A DNA stretch of 64,000 nucleotides from Calliopsis andreniformis. Lineage: Eukaryota > Arthropoda > Insecta > Hymenoptera > Andrenidae. Positions 27,801 to 40,652 of the stretch are shown here, piece by piece; the first letter of the stretch is position 1, and each line of letters begins with the position of its first letter. Location: positions 1 through 64,000 of the forward strand of contig NW_027480548.1 of NCBI RefSeq assembly GCF_051401765.1. The letters are read 5' to 3'. Position numbers and translations under genes: made by a program. The notes beneath the pieces were generated by a model, which worked only from the letters and a program-made list of their open reading frames with translations, ran no database searches and was not told where the DNA came from.

Positions 27801-28904
27801 GTATTGAGTATTGAAAACTGTGAAATCATGGTATTCTATTGAGGATTGAGGATGGACCACTGACTGTTGAGGACTGAGGGCTGAAGATTGAGGATTCAGG
27901 GTTGAGGATTCAGGATTGAGGTTTGAGGACTGAGGATTGAGGATTGAGGATTGAGGATTGAGGATTGAGGATTGAGGATTGAAGACTGAGGATCGGGTAT
28001 TGATGATTGAACATTGAGGATTGAGGATTGAGGATTGAGGATTGAGGATTGAGGATTGAGGATTGAAGGTTGAATATTGATGAAAGAAGATTGAGGATTG
28101 AGGGTTGAAGGTCGTGGATTGAGGACGAGGACTGAGGGTTGAGTATTGATACTTGAGGCCTGAGGATTGAGGATTGAGGATTGCGAATTGAGGATTGAGG
28201 ATTTAAGATTGAGGATTGGGTATTGAGGATTGAAGATTGAGCATTGAGGATAGAGGACAGAGGATTGAGGATTGAAGATTGAGTATTGAGGATTGAAGAT
28301 TGACGATTGAGGATTGAGGATTGAGGATTGAGGATAGAGGATTGAGTATTGAGGATTGAAGATTGACGATTGAGGATTGAGGATTGAGGATTGAGGATAG
28401 AGGATTGAGGATTGAGGATTGAAGATTGAGTATTGAGGATTGAAGATTGAGGATTGAGGATTGAGGATTCAGGATTGAGGATTGAAGATTGAGTACTGAA
28501 GATTGAAGATTGAGGATTGAGGATTGAGGATTGAGGATTGAGGATTGAAGATTGACGATTGAGGATTGAGGCTTGAGGATTGAGGATAGAGGATTGAGGA
28601 TTGAGGATTGAAGATTGAGTATTGAGGATTGAAGATTGAGGATTGAGGATTGAGGATTCAGGATTGAGGATTGAAGATTGAGTACTGAAGATTGAAGATT
28701 GTGGATTGAGGATTGAGGATTGAGGATTGAGGATTGAGGATTGAGGATTGAAGATTGAGTATTGGGGATTGAAGATTGAGGATTGAGGATTGAGGATTGA
28801 GGATTGAGTATTGAGGATTGAGGATTGAGGATCGAGTAATGAAGACTGAGGATTGGGTATTGAGGATTGAACATTGAGGATTGAGGATTGAGGATTGAGG
28901 ATTG
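24835..28904 (+). repeat. Second long unit, left portion
   Basis: This begins at the landmark TTTCAGGAGAGAGG near 24,835. Up to about 27,540 it aligns with the first unit of the regular array (33,257 onward) at offsets 8,422 then 8,401, the same 21-base difference appearing again. From about 25,400 to 28,900 it also matches 19,950-23,365. Block cores are at 26,856, 27,422 and 27,814. At about 28,905 it switches abruptly to the sequence found at 14,323. Confidence 0.85.
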
Positions 28905-30882
28905 AGGACTGAAGATTGAATATTGATGATTGAAGATTGAGGATTGAGGAATGATGGTTGTGGATTGAGGACGAGGACTGGTGGTTGAGTATTGCTGTTT
29001 GAGGTCTGAGGATTGAGGATTGAGGATTGAGAATTGAGGATTGAGGATTGAGGATTGAGGATTGAAGATTGAGAATTGGGTGTTGAGGATTGAAGAATGA
29101 GGATTGAGGATTGAGGATTGAGGATTGAGGATTGAAGACTGAGTATTGAGGATTGAGTATTGAGTATTGAAGGTCTAGTGTTGACGATTGAGGATTGAGG
29201 ATTGAGGATTGAGGATTGAGGATTGAGGATTGAAGATTGAGGATTGGGTATTGCGGAATGAACATTGAGGATTGAGGATTGAGGATTGAGGATTGAGAAT
29301 TGAGGATTGAGGATTGAGGATTGAAGATTGAGGATTGGGTGTTGAGGATTGAAGAATGAGGATTGAGGATTGAGGATTGAGGGTTGAGTGTTGAAGATTG
29401 AGTATTGAGGATTGAAGATTGAGGATTGCGGATTGATGATTGAGGATTGAGGATTGAGAATTGAGGAATGAGGATTGAGGATTGAAGACTGAGGATTGGG
29501 TATTGAGGATTGAAGAATGAGGATTGAGGATTGAGGGTTGAGGATTGAGGATTGAGGATTGAAGGTTCAGTATTGAGGATTGAAGATTGAGAATTGAGGA
29601 TTGAGAATTGAACATTGAGGACTGAGTGTTGAGGGTTGAGTGATGAGTATTGATGTTTGTGTATAGAGATTTGAAGATTGCAGATTGAGTATTGAGTATT
29701 GAAAACTGTGAATTGAGTATCTTCTATTGAGGATTGGGGATTGACAACTGATTGTTGAGGACTTAGGGCTGAAGATTGAGGGTTCCGGATTGAGGATTCA
29801 GAATTGAAATTTGAGGACTGAGCATTGAGGTTTGAAGATTGAGTATTGAGGATTGAAGATTGAGAATTGAGGATTGAGGATTGAGGATTGAGGATGAGAA
29901 CTGAGGGTTGAGGATAGAGGTTTGAGGACTGAGGACTGACGATTGAGGATTGAGAATTGAGGATTGAGGATTGAGGGTTGAAGATTGAGGATTGGGTATT
30001 GAGGATTGAAGAATGAGGATTGAGGATTGAGGATTGAGGATTGAGGATTGAAGATTGAGTATTGAAGATTGAAGATTGGCGATCGAGGATTGAGAATTGA
30101 GGATTGAGTATTGAGGATTGAGCATTGAAGATTGAGTATTGAGGATTGAAGGTTGAGGATTGTGGATTGAGGATTGAGGATTGAGGATTGAATATTGAGG
30201 ATTGGGGACTGAGTGTTGAGGGTTGAATGATGAGAATTGATGTTTGTGGATAGAGGTTTGAAGATTGCAGATTGAGTATTGAGTATTGAAAACTGTGAAT
30301 TGATAATATTCTATTGAAGATTGAGGGTTGACAACTGATTGTTGAGGACTGAGGGCTGAAGCTTGAGGATTCAGGATTGAGGATTCAGGATTGAGGTTTG
30401 AGGAGAGATGACTGAGGATTGAGGATTGAGGATTGAGAATTGAGGATTGAGGATTGAGGATTGAAGATTGAGGATTGGCTGTTGAGGATTGAAGAATGAG
30501 GATTCAAGAATGAGGATTGGGGATTGAGTACTGAGGATTGAGGATTGAATATTGAGTATTGAGGATTGAATATTGAGGATTGAGGATTGAGGATAGAGGA
30601 TTGAGGATTGAAGATTGAGTATTGAGGATTGAAGATTGAGGATTGAGGAGTGAGGATTGAGGATTGAGGATTGAGGATGGAGGATTGAAGATTGAGTGTT
30701 GTGGATTGAGAACGAGGACTGAGGGTTGAGTATTGATGTTTGAGGTCTGAGCATTGAGGACTGAGGATTGAGAATTGAGGATTGATGATTGAGGATTGAA
30801 GATTGAGGATTGGGTATTGAGGATTGAAGAATGAGTATTGAGGATTGAACATTGAGGATTGAGGATTGAGGATTGAGGATTG
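28905..30882 (+). repeat. 1,978-base tandem repeat, copy 1
   Basis: GGACTGAAGATTGAATATT at 28,905 recurs at 30,883, and variant block cores 29,702 and 30,289 recur at 31,680 and 32,267, all at exactly 1,978. The copy corresponds to 14.3-16.5 kb minus about 200 bases. A constant offset with almost no substitutions points to recent tandem duplication. Confidence 0.92.
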
Positions 30883-32815
30883 AGGACTGAAGATTGAATA
30901 TTGATGATTGAAGATTGAGGATTGAGGAATGATGGTTGTGGATTGAGGACGAGGACTGGTGGTTGAGTATTGCTGTTTGAGGTCTGAGGATTGAGGATTG
31001 AGGATTGAGAATTGAGGATTGAGGATTGAGGATTGAGGATTGAAGATTGAGAATTGGGTGTTGACGATTGAAGAATGAGGATTGAGGATTGAGGATTGAG
31101 GATTGAGGATTGAAGACTGAGTATTGAGGATTGAGTATTGAGTATTGAAGGTCTAGTGTTGACGATTGAGGATTGAGGATTGAGGATTGAGGATTGAGGA
31201 TTGAGGATTGAAGATTGAGGATTGGGTATTGCGGAATGAACATTGAGGATTGAGGATTGAGGATTGAGGATTGAGAATTGAGGATTGAGGATTGAGGATT
31301 GAAGATTGAGGATTGGGTGTTGAGGATTGAAGAATGAGGATTGAGGATTGAGGATTGAGGGTTGAGTGTTGAAGATTGAGTATTGAGGATTGAAGATTGA
31401 GGATTGCGGATTGATGATTGAGGATTGAGGATTGAGAATTGAGGAATGAGGATTGAGGATTGAAGACTGAGGATTGGGTATTGAGGATTGAAGAATGAGG
31501 ATTGAGGATTGAGGGTTGAGGATTGAGGATTGAGGATTGAAGGTTCAGTATTGAGGATTGAAGATTGAGAATTGAGGATTGAGAATTGAACATTGAGGAC
31601 TGAGTGTTGAGGGTTGAGTGATGAGTATTGATGTTTGTGTATAGAGATTTGAAGATTGCAGATTGAGTATTGAGTATTGAAAACTGTGAATTGAGTATCT
31701 TCTATTGAGGATTGGGGATTGACAACTGATTGTTGAGGACTTAGGGCTGAAGATTGAGGGTTCCGGATTGAGGATTCAGAATTGAAATTTGAGGACTGAG
31801 CATTGAGGTTTGAAGATTGAGTATTGAGGATTGAAGATTGAGAATTGAGGATTGAGGATTGAGGATTGAGGATGAGAACTGAGGGTTGAGGATAGAGGTT
31901 TGAGGACTGAGGACTGACGATTGAGGATTGAGAATTGAGGATTGAGGATTGAGGGTTGAAGATTGAGGATTGGGTATTGAGGATTGAAGAATGAGGATTG
32001 AGGATTGAGGATTGAGGATTGAGGATTGAAGATTGAGTATTGAAGATTGAAGATTGGCGATCGAGGATTGAGAATTGAGGATTGAGTATTGAGGATTGAG
32101 CATTGAAGATTGAGTATTGAGGATTGAAGGTTGAGGATTGTGGATTGAGGATTGAGGATTGAGGATTGAATATTGAGGATTGGGGACTGAGTGTTGAGGG
32201 TTGAATGATGAGAATTGATGTTTGTGGATAGAGGTTTGAAGATTGCAGATTGAGTATTGAGTATTGAAAACTGTGAATTGATAATATTCTATTGAAGATT
32301 GAGGGTTGACAACTGATTGTTGAGGACTGAGGGCTGAAGCTTGAGGATTCAGGATTGAGGATTCAGGATTGAGGTTTGAGGAGAGATGACTGAGGATTGA
32401 GGATTGAGGATTGAGAATTGAGGATTGAGGATTGAGGATTGAAGATTGAGGATTGGCTGTTGAGGATTGAAGAATGAGGATTCAAGAATGAGGATTGGGG
32501 ATTGAGTACTGAGGATTGAGGATTGAATATTGAGTATTGAGGATTGAATATTGAGGATTGAGGATTGAGGATAGAGGATTGAGGATTGAAGATTGAGTAT
32601 TGAGGATTGAAGATTGAGGATTGAGGAGTGAGGATTGAGGATTGAGGATTGAGGATGGAGGATTGAAGATTGAGTGTTGTGGATTGAGAACGAGGACTGA
32701 GGGTTGAGTATTGATGTTTGAGGTCTGAGCATTGAGGACTGAGGATTGAGAATTGAGGATTGATGATTGAGGATTGAAGATTGAGGATTGGGTATTGAGG
32801 ATTGAAGAATGAGTA
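30883..32815 (+). repeat. 1,978-base tandem repeat, copy 2
   Basis: Second copy of the unit at 28,905. I noticed a GTTGACGATTGAAG variant near 31,070 against GTTGAGGATTGAAG in copy 1. The copy continues until GAGTATTGAGTGTTGAGG at about 32,810, where it joins a fragment that matches 23,521. Confidence 0.9.
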
Positions 32816-33256
32816 TTGAGTGTTGAGGATTGAGGATTGAGGATTCAAGACTGAGTGTTGAGTGTTGAGTGATGAGAATTGATGTTTGTGGATTGAGATT
32901 TGAAGATTGAAGAATGGGGATTGAGTATTGAAAACTGTGAATTGAGGATATTCTATTGAGGATTGAGGATTGACAACTGATTGTTGAGGACTGAGGGCTG
33001 AAGATTGAGGATTCAGGATTGAGGATTCAGGATTGAGGATTCAGGATTGAGGTTTGAGGACTGAGGATTGAGGGTTGAGGATTGGGGATTGAGGATTGAG
33101 GATTGAGGATTGAAGATTGAGGATTGGGTATTGAGGATTGAACATTGAGGATTGAGGATTGAGTATTGAAGATTGAGGATTGGGTATTGAGGATTGTAGG
33201 ATGAGGTTTGAAGATTGAGTACTGAGGATTGAAGATTAAGATTCAGGATTGAGGTT
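32816..33256 (+). repeat. Junction fragment matching 23.5-24.8 kb with an internal loss
   Basis: From 32,808 the sequence follows 23,521 at an offset of 9,287 (block cores 32,931 and 23,644). By the TTTCAGGAGAGAGG landmark the offset is 8,422, so about 865 bases present at 23.9-24.8 kb are missing here. The join lies near 33,175. The minus-strand frame spanning 33,013-33,714 crosses from this fragment into the next unit. Confidence 0.82.
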
Positions 33257-36200
33257 TCAGGAGAGAGGACTGAGGATTGGGGATTGAGGATTGAGGATTG
33301 AGGATTGAAGATTGAGGATTGGGTATTGAGGATTGAACATTGAGGATTGAGGATTGAGTAGTGAAGATTGAGGATCGAGGATTGAGGGTTGTGGATTGAG
33401 GACGAGGACTGAGGGTTGAGTTTTGTTGTTTGAGGTCTGAGGATTGAGGATTGAGGATTGAGAATTGAGGATTGAGGATTGAGGATTGAAGATTGAGGAT
33501 TGGGTGTTGAGGATTGAAGAATAAGGATTGAGGATTGAGGATAGAGTGTTGAGGGTTGAAGATTGAGTTTTGAGGATTGAAGATTGAAGATTGAGGATTG
33601 AGGATTGAGGATTAAGGATTGAGGATTGAAGATTGAGGATTGGGTATTGCGGATTGAACATTGAGGATTGAGGATTGAGGATTGAGGATTGAGGATCGAG
33701 GACTGAAGATTCAATATTGATGATTGAAGATTGAGGATTGAGGATTGAGGATTGAGGATTGAGGATTGAAGATTGAGTATTGAGGATTGAAGCCTGACGA
33801 TTGAGGATTGAGGATTGACGATTGAGAATAGAGGATTGAGGATTGAGGATTGAAGATTGAGGATTGGGTATTGAGGATTGAAGAATGAGGATTGAGGATT
33901 GAGGATTGAGGATTGAGGATTGAAGATTGAGTATTGTGGATTGAAGATTAAGATTGAGGTTTGAGGATTGAGGGTTGAGGGTTGAAGATTGAGTTTTGAG
34001 GATTGAAGATTGAGGAGTGAGGATTGAGGATTGAGGATTGAGGATTGAAGATTGAGTATTGAGGATTGAAGCCTGACGATTGAGGATCGAGGATTGACGA
34101 TTGAGAATAGAGTATTGAGGATTGAGGATTGAAGATTGAGGATTGGGTATTGAGGATTGAAGAATGAGGATTGAGGATTGAGGATTGAAGACTGAGGACC
34201 GGGTATTGATGATTGAACATTGAGGATTGAGGATTGAGGATTGAGGATTGAGGATTGAGGATTGAAGGTTGAATATTGATGAATGAAGATTGAGGATTGA
34301 GGGTTGAAGGTCGTGGATTGAGGACGAGGACTGAGGGTTGAGTATTGATACTTGAGGCCTGAGGATTGAGGATTGAGGATTGCGAATTGAGGATTGAGGA
34401 TTTAAGATTGAGGATTGGGTATTGAGGATTGAAGATTGAGCATTGAGGATTGAGGACAGAGGATTGAGGATTGAAGATTGAGTATTGAGGATTGAAGATT
34501 GACGATTGAGGATTGAGGATTGAGGATTGAGGATAGAGGATTGAGGATTGAGGATTGAAGATTGAGTATTGAGGATTGAAGATTGAGGATTGAGGATTGA
34601 GGATTCAGGATTGAGGATTGAAGATTGAGTACTGAAGATTGAAGATTGAGGATTGAGGATTGAGAATTGAGGATTGAGGATTGAGGATTGAGGATTTAAG
34701 ATTGAGGATTGGGTATTGAGGATTGAAGATTGAGCATTGAGGATTGTGGACAGAGGATTGAGGTTTGAAGATTGAGTATTGAGGATTGAAGATTGACGAT
34801 TGAGGATTGAGGATAGAGGATTGAGGATTGAGGATTGAAGATTGAGTATTGAGGATTGAAGATTGAGGATTGAGGATTGAGGATTCAGGATTGAGGATTG
34901 AAGATTGAGTACTGAAGATTGAAGATTGAGGATTGAGGATTGAGGATTGAGGATTGAGGATTGAGGATTGAGGATTGAAGATTGAGTATTGCGGATTGAA
35001 GATTGAGGATTGAGGATTGAGGATTGAGGATTGAGGATTGAAGATTGAGTACTGAGGATTGAAGATTAAGGTTGAGGATTGAGGATTGAGGACTGAGGAT
35101 TGAGGATTGAGGATTGAAGGTTCAGTATTGAGGATTGAAGATTGAGAATTGAGGATTGAGGGTTGAACATTGAGGACTGAGTGTTGAGGGTTGAGTGATG
35201 AGAATTGATGTTTGTGGATAGAGATTTGAAGATTGCAGATTGAGTATGGAGTATTGAAAACTGTGAATTGAGTATATTCTATTGAGGATTGAGGATTGAC
35301 AACTGATTGTTGAGGACTGAGGGCTGAAGGTTGAGGGTTCCGGATTGAGGATTCAGAATTGAAATTTGAGGACTGAGCATTGAGGATTGAAGATTGAGTA
35401 TTGAGGATTGAAGATTGAGAATTGAGGATTGAGGATTGAGGATTGAGGATGAGGGCTGAGGGTTGAGGATTGAGGTTTGAGGACCGAGGACTGAGGATTG
35501 AGGATTGAGAATTGAGGATTGAGGATTGAGGGTTGAAGACTGAGGATTGGGTATTGAGGATTGAAGAATGAGGATTGAGGATTGAGGATTGAGTATTGAG
35601 GATTGAAGATTGACGATCGAGTATTGAGAATTGAGGATTGAGTATTGAGGATTGAGGATTGAAGGTTGAGTATTGAGGATTGAAGGTTGAGGATTGTGGA
35701 TTGAGGATTGAGGATTGAGGATTGAAAATTGAGGATTGGGGACTGAATGTTGAGGGTTGAATGATGAGAATTGATGTTTGTGGATAGAGATTTGAAGATT
35801 GCAGGTTGAGTATTGAGTATTGAAAACTGTGAAATCATGGTATTCTATTGAGGATTGAGGATGGACCACTGACTGTTGAGGACTGAGGGCTGAAGATTGA
35901 GGATTCAGGATTGAGGATTCAGGATTGAGGTTTGAGGACTGAAGATTAAATATCGATGATTGAAGACTGAGGATTGAGGATTGATGGTTGTGGATTGAGG
36001 ACGAGGACTGAGGGTTCAGTATTGCTGTTTGAAGACTGAGGATTGAGTTTTGAGGATTGAGAATTGAGGATTGAGGATTGAGGATTGAAGATTGAGGATT
36101 GGGTATTGAGGATTGAAGAATGAGGATTGAGGATTGACGGTTGAGGATTGAGGATTGAAGACTGAGTGTTGAGGGTTGAGTGATGAGAATTGATGTTTGT

Positions 36201-36769
36201 GGATAGAGATTTGAAGATTGCAGATTGAGTATTGAGTATTGAAAACTGTGAATTGATGATATTCTATTGAGGATTGAGGATTGACAACTGATTGTTGAGG
36301 ACTGAGGTCTGAAGATTGAGGATTCAGGATTGAGGATTCAGGTTTGATGTTTGAGGACTGAAGATTGAGGATTGAGGATTGAGGATTGGGGATTGAGGAT
36401 TGAGGGTTGAGGATTGAAGATTGAGGATTGGGTATTGCGGATTGAACATTGGGGATTGAGGATTGAGTATTGGGGATTGAGGATTGACGATTGAGGATTG
36501 AGTATTGTGGATTGAGAATTGAGGGTTGATTATGGAAGATTGAGTATTGAGGATTGAAGATTGAGGATTGAGGATTGAGGATTGAGGATTGAGGATGAGG
36601 GCTGAGGGTTGAGGGTTGAGGTTTGAGGACTGAGGACTGAGGATTGACGATTGAGAATTGAGGATTGAGGATTGAGGATTGAAGATTGAGGATTGGGTAT
36701 TGAGGATTGTAGGATGAGGTTTGAAGATTGAGTACTGAGGATTGAAGATTAAGATTCAGGATTGAGGTT
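33257..36769 (+). repeat. Higher-order unit 1 (3,513 bases)
   Basis: First unit of the regular array, bounded by TTTCAGGAGAGAGG landmarks. Block cores are at 35,257, 35,823 and 36,242. The second spacing is 419 instead of the usual 866, a loss of 447 bases near 35,940 where GGACTGAAGATTAAATATC follows directly on the block. Otherwise it matches later units. Confidence 0.88.
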
Positions 36770-39700
36770 TCAGGAGAGAGGACTGAGGATTGGGGATTGA
36801 GGATTGAGGATTGAGGATTGAAGATTGAGGATTGGGTATTGAGGATTGAACATTGAGGATTGAGGATTGAGTAGTGAAGATTGAGGATCGAGGATTGAGG
36901 GTTGTGGATTGAGGACGAGGACTGAGGGTTGAGTATTGATGTTTGAGGTCTGAGGATTGAGGATTGAGGATTGAGAATTGAGGATTGAGGATTGAGGATT
37001 GAAGATTGAGGATTGGGTGTTGAGGATTGAAGAATGAGGATTGAGGATTGAGGATAGAGTGTTGAGGGTTGAAGATTGAGTTTTGAGGATTGAAGATTGA
37101 AGATTGAGGATTGAGGATTGAGGATTAAGGATTGAGGATTGAAGATTGAGGATTGGGTATTGCGGATTGAACATTGAGGATTGAGGATTGAGGATTGAGG
37201 ATTGAGGATCGAGGACTGAAGATTCAATATTGATGATTGAAGATTGAGGATTGAGGATTGAGGATTGAGGATTGAGGATTGAAGATTGAGTATTGAGGAT
37301 TGAAGCCTGACGATTGAGGATTGAGGATTGACGATTGAGAATAGAGGATTGAGGATTGAGGATTGAAGATTGAGGATTGGGTATTGAGGATTGAAGAATG
37401 AGGATTGAGGATTGAGGATTGAGGATTGAGGATTGAAGATTGAGTATTGTGGATTGAAGATTAAGATTGAGGTTTGAGGATTGAGGGTTGAGGGTTGAAG
37501 ATTGAGTTTTGAGGATTGAAGATTGAGGAGTGAGGATTGAGGATTGAGGATTGAGGATTGAAGATTGAGTATTGAGGATTGAAGCCTGACGATTGAGGAT
37601 CGAGGATTGACGATTGAGAATAGAGTATTGAGGATTGAGGATTGAAGATTGAGGATTGGGTATTGAGGATTGAAGAATGAGGATTGAGGATTGAGGATTG
37701 AAGACTGAGGACCGGGTATTGATGATTGAACATTGAGGATTGAGGATTGAGGATTGAGGATTGAGGATTGAGGATTGAAGGTTGAATATTGATGAATGAA
37801 GATTGAGGATTGAGGGTTGAAGGTCGTGGATTGAGGACGAGGACTGAGGGTTGAGTATTGATACTTGAGGCCTGAGGATTGAGGATTGAGGATTGCGAAT
37901 TGAGGATTGAGGATTTAAGATTGAGGATTGGGTCTTGAGGATTGAAGATTGAGCATTGAGGATTGAGGACAGAGGATTGAGGATTGAAGATTGAGTATTG
38001 AGGATTGAAGATTGAGGATTGAGGATTGAGGATTCAGGATTGAGGATTGAAGATTGAGTACTGAAGATTGAAGATTGAGGATTGAGGATTGAGAATTGAG
38101 GATTGAGGATTGAGGATTGAGGATTTAAGATTGAGGATTGGGTATTGAGGATTGAAGATTGAGCATTGAGGATTGTGGACAGAGGATTGAGGTTTGAAGA
38201 TTGAGTATTGAGGATTGAAGATTGACGATTGAGGATTGAGGATAGAGGATTGAGGATTGAGGATTGAAGATTGAGTATTGAGGATTGAAGATTGAGGATT
38301 GAGGATTGAGGATTCAGGATTGAGGATTGAAGATTGAGTACTGAAGATTGAAGATTGAGGATTGAGGATTGAGGATTGAGGATTGAGGATTGAGGATTGA
38401 GGATTGAGGATTGAAGATTGAGTATTGCGGATTGAAGATTGAGGATTGAGGATTGAGGATTGAGGATTGAGGATTGAAGATTGAGTACTGAGGATTGAAG
38501 ATTAAGATTGAGGATTGAGGATTGAGGACTGAGGATTGAGGATTGAGGATTGAAGGTTCAGTATTGAGGATTGAAGATTGAGAATTGAGGATTGAGTGTT
38601 GAACATTGAGGACTGAGTGTTGAGGGTTGAGTGATGAGAATTGATGTTTGTGGATAGAGATTTGAAGATTGCAGATTGAATATGGAGTATTGAAATCTGT
38701 GAATTGAGTATATTCTATTGAGGATTGAGGATTGACAACTGATTGTTGAGGACTGAGGGCTGAAGGTTGAGGGTTCCGGATTGAGGATTCAGAATTGAAA
38801 TTTGAGGACTGAGCATTGAGGATTGAAGATTGAGTATTGAGGATTGAAGATTGAGAATTGAGGATTGAGGATTGAGGATTGAGGATGAGGGCTGAGGGTT
38901 GAGGATTGAGGTTTGAGGACCGAGGACTGAGGATTGAGGATTGAGAATTGAGGATTGAGGATTGAGGGTTGAAGACTGAGGATTGGGTATTGAGGATTGA
39001 AGAATGAGGATTGAGGATTGAGGATTGAGTATTGAGGATTGAAGATTGACGATCGAGTATTGAGAATTGAGGATTGAGTATTGAGGATTGAGGATTGAAG
39101 GTTGAGTATTGAGGATTGAAGGTTGAGGATTGTGGATTGAGGATTGAGGATTGAGGATTGAAAATTGAGGATTGGGGACTGAATGTTGAGGGTTGAATGA
39201 TGAGAATTGATGTTTGTGGATAGAGATTTGAAGATTGCAGGTTGAGTATTGAGTATTGAAAACTGTGAAATCATGGTATTCTATTGAGGATTGAGGATGG
39301 ACCACTGACTGTTGAGGACTGAGGGCTGAAGATTGAGGATTCAGGATTGAGGATTCAGGATTGAGGTTTGAGGACTGAGGATTGAGGATTGAGGGTTGAG
39401 GATTGAGGATTGAGGATTGAGGATTGAAGATTGAGGATTGGGTATTGAGGATTGAACATTGAGGATTGAGGATTGAGTATTGAAGATTGAGGATCGAGGA
39501 TTGAGTGTTGTGGATTGAGGACGATGACTGAGGGTTGAGTATTGATGTTTGAGGTCTGAGGATTGAGGATTGAGGATTGAGAATTGAGGATTGAGGATTG
39601 AGGATTGAAGATTCAGGATTGGGTGTTGAGGATTGAAGAATGAGGATTGAGGATTGAGGATTGAGGGTTGAGGGTTGAAGATTGAGTATTGAGGATTGAA

Positions 39701-40652
39701 GATTGAGGATTGAGGATTGATGATTGAGGATTGAGGATTGAGGATTGAAGATTGAGGATTGGGTATTGCTCAATGAACATTGAGGATTGAGGATTGAGGA
39801 TTTAGGATTGAGGATTGAGGACTGAAGATTAAATATCGATGATTGAAGACTGAGGATTGAGGATTGATGGTTGTGGATTGAGGACGAGGACTGAGGGTTC
39901 AGTATTGCTGTTTGAAGACTGAGGATTGAGTTTTGAGGATTGAGAATTGAGGATTGAGGATTGAGGATTGAAGATTGAGGATTGGGTATTGAGGATTGAA
40001 GAATGAGGATTGAGGATTGACGGTTGAGGATTGAGGATTGAAGACTGAGTGTTGAGGTTTGAGTGATGAGAATTGATGTTTGTGGATAGAGATTTGAAGA
40101 TTGCAGATTGAGTATTGAGTATTGAAAACTGTGAATTGATAATATTCTATTGAGGATTGAGGATTGACAACTGATTGTTGAGGACTGAGGTCTGAAGATT
40201 GAGGATTCAGGATTGAGGATTCAGGTTTGATGTTTGAGGACTGAGGATTGAGGATTGAGGATTGAGGATTGGGGATTGAGGATTGAGGGTTGAGGATTGA
40301 AGATTGAGGATTGGGCATTGCGGATTGAACATTGGGGATTGAGGATTGAGTATTGGGGATTGAGGATTGACGATTGAGGATTGAGTATTGTGGATTGAGA
40401 ATTGAGGGTTGATTATTGAAGATTGAGTATTGAGGATTGAAGATTGAGGATTGAGGATTGAGGATTGAGGATTGAGGATGAGGGCTGAGGGTTGAGGATT
40501 GAGGTTTGAGGACTGAGGACTGAGGATTGACGATTGAGAATTGAGGATTGAGGATTGAGGATTGAAGATTGAGGATTGGGTATTGAGGATTGTAGGATGA
40601 GGTTTGAAGATTGAGTACTGAGGATTGAAGATTAAGATTCAGGATTGAGGTT
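36770..40652 (+). repeat. Higher-order unit 2 (3,883 bases)
   Basis: Full-length unit. Cores are at 38,693 (AAATCTGTG variant) and 39,259 (566 apart) and 40,125 (866 further). The interval from the previous core is 2,451, one heptamer longer than the 2,444 norm. It carries the GATTGAGTGTTGAAC variant near 38,590 that recurs near 44,860. Confidence 0.92.

Noticed and set aside
28203..29265. Overlapping minus frames of 451 and 223 codons as a possible dual-coding region
   Set aside because: Frame invariance of a 7-base repeat predicts overlapping frames automatically; no frame-specific constraint is visible.
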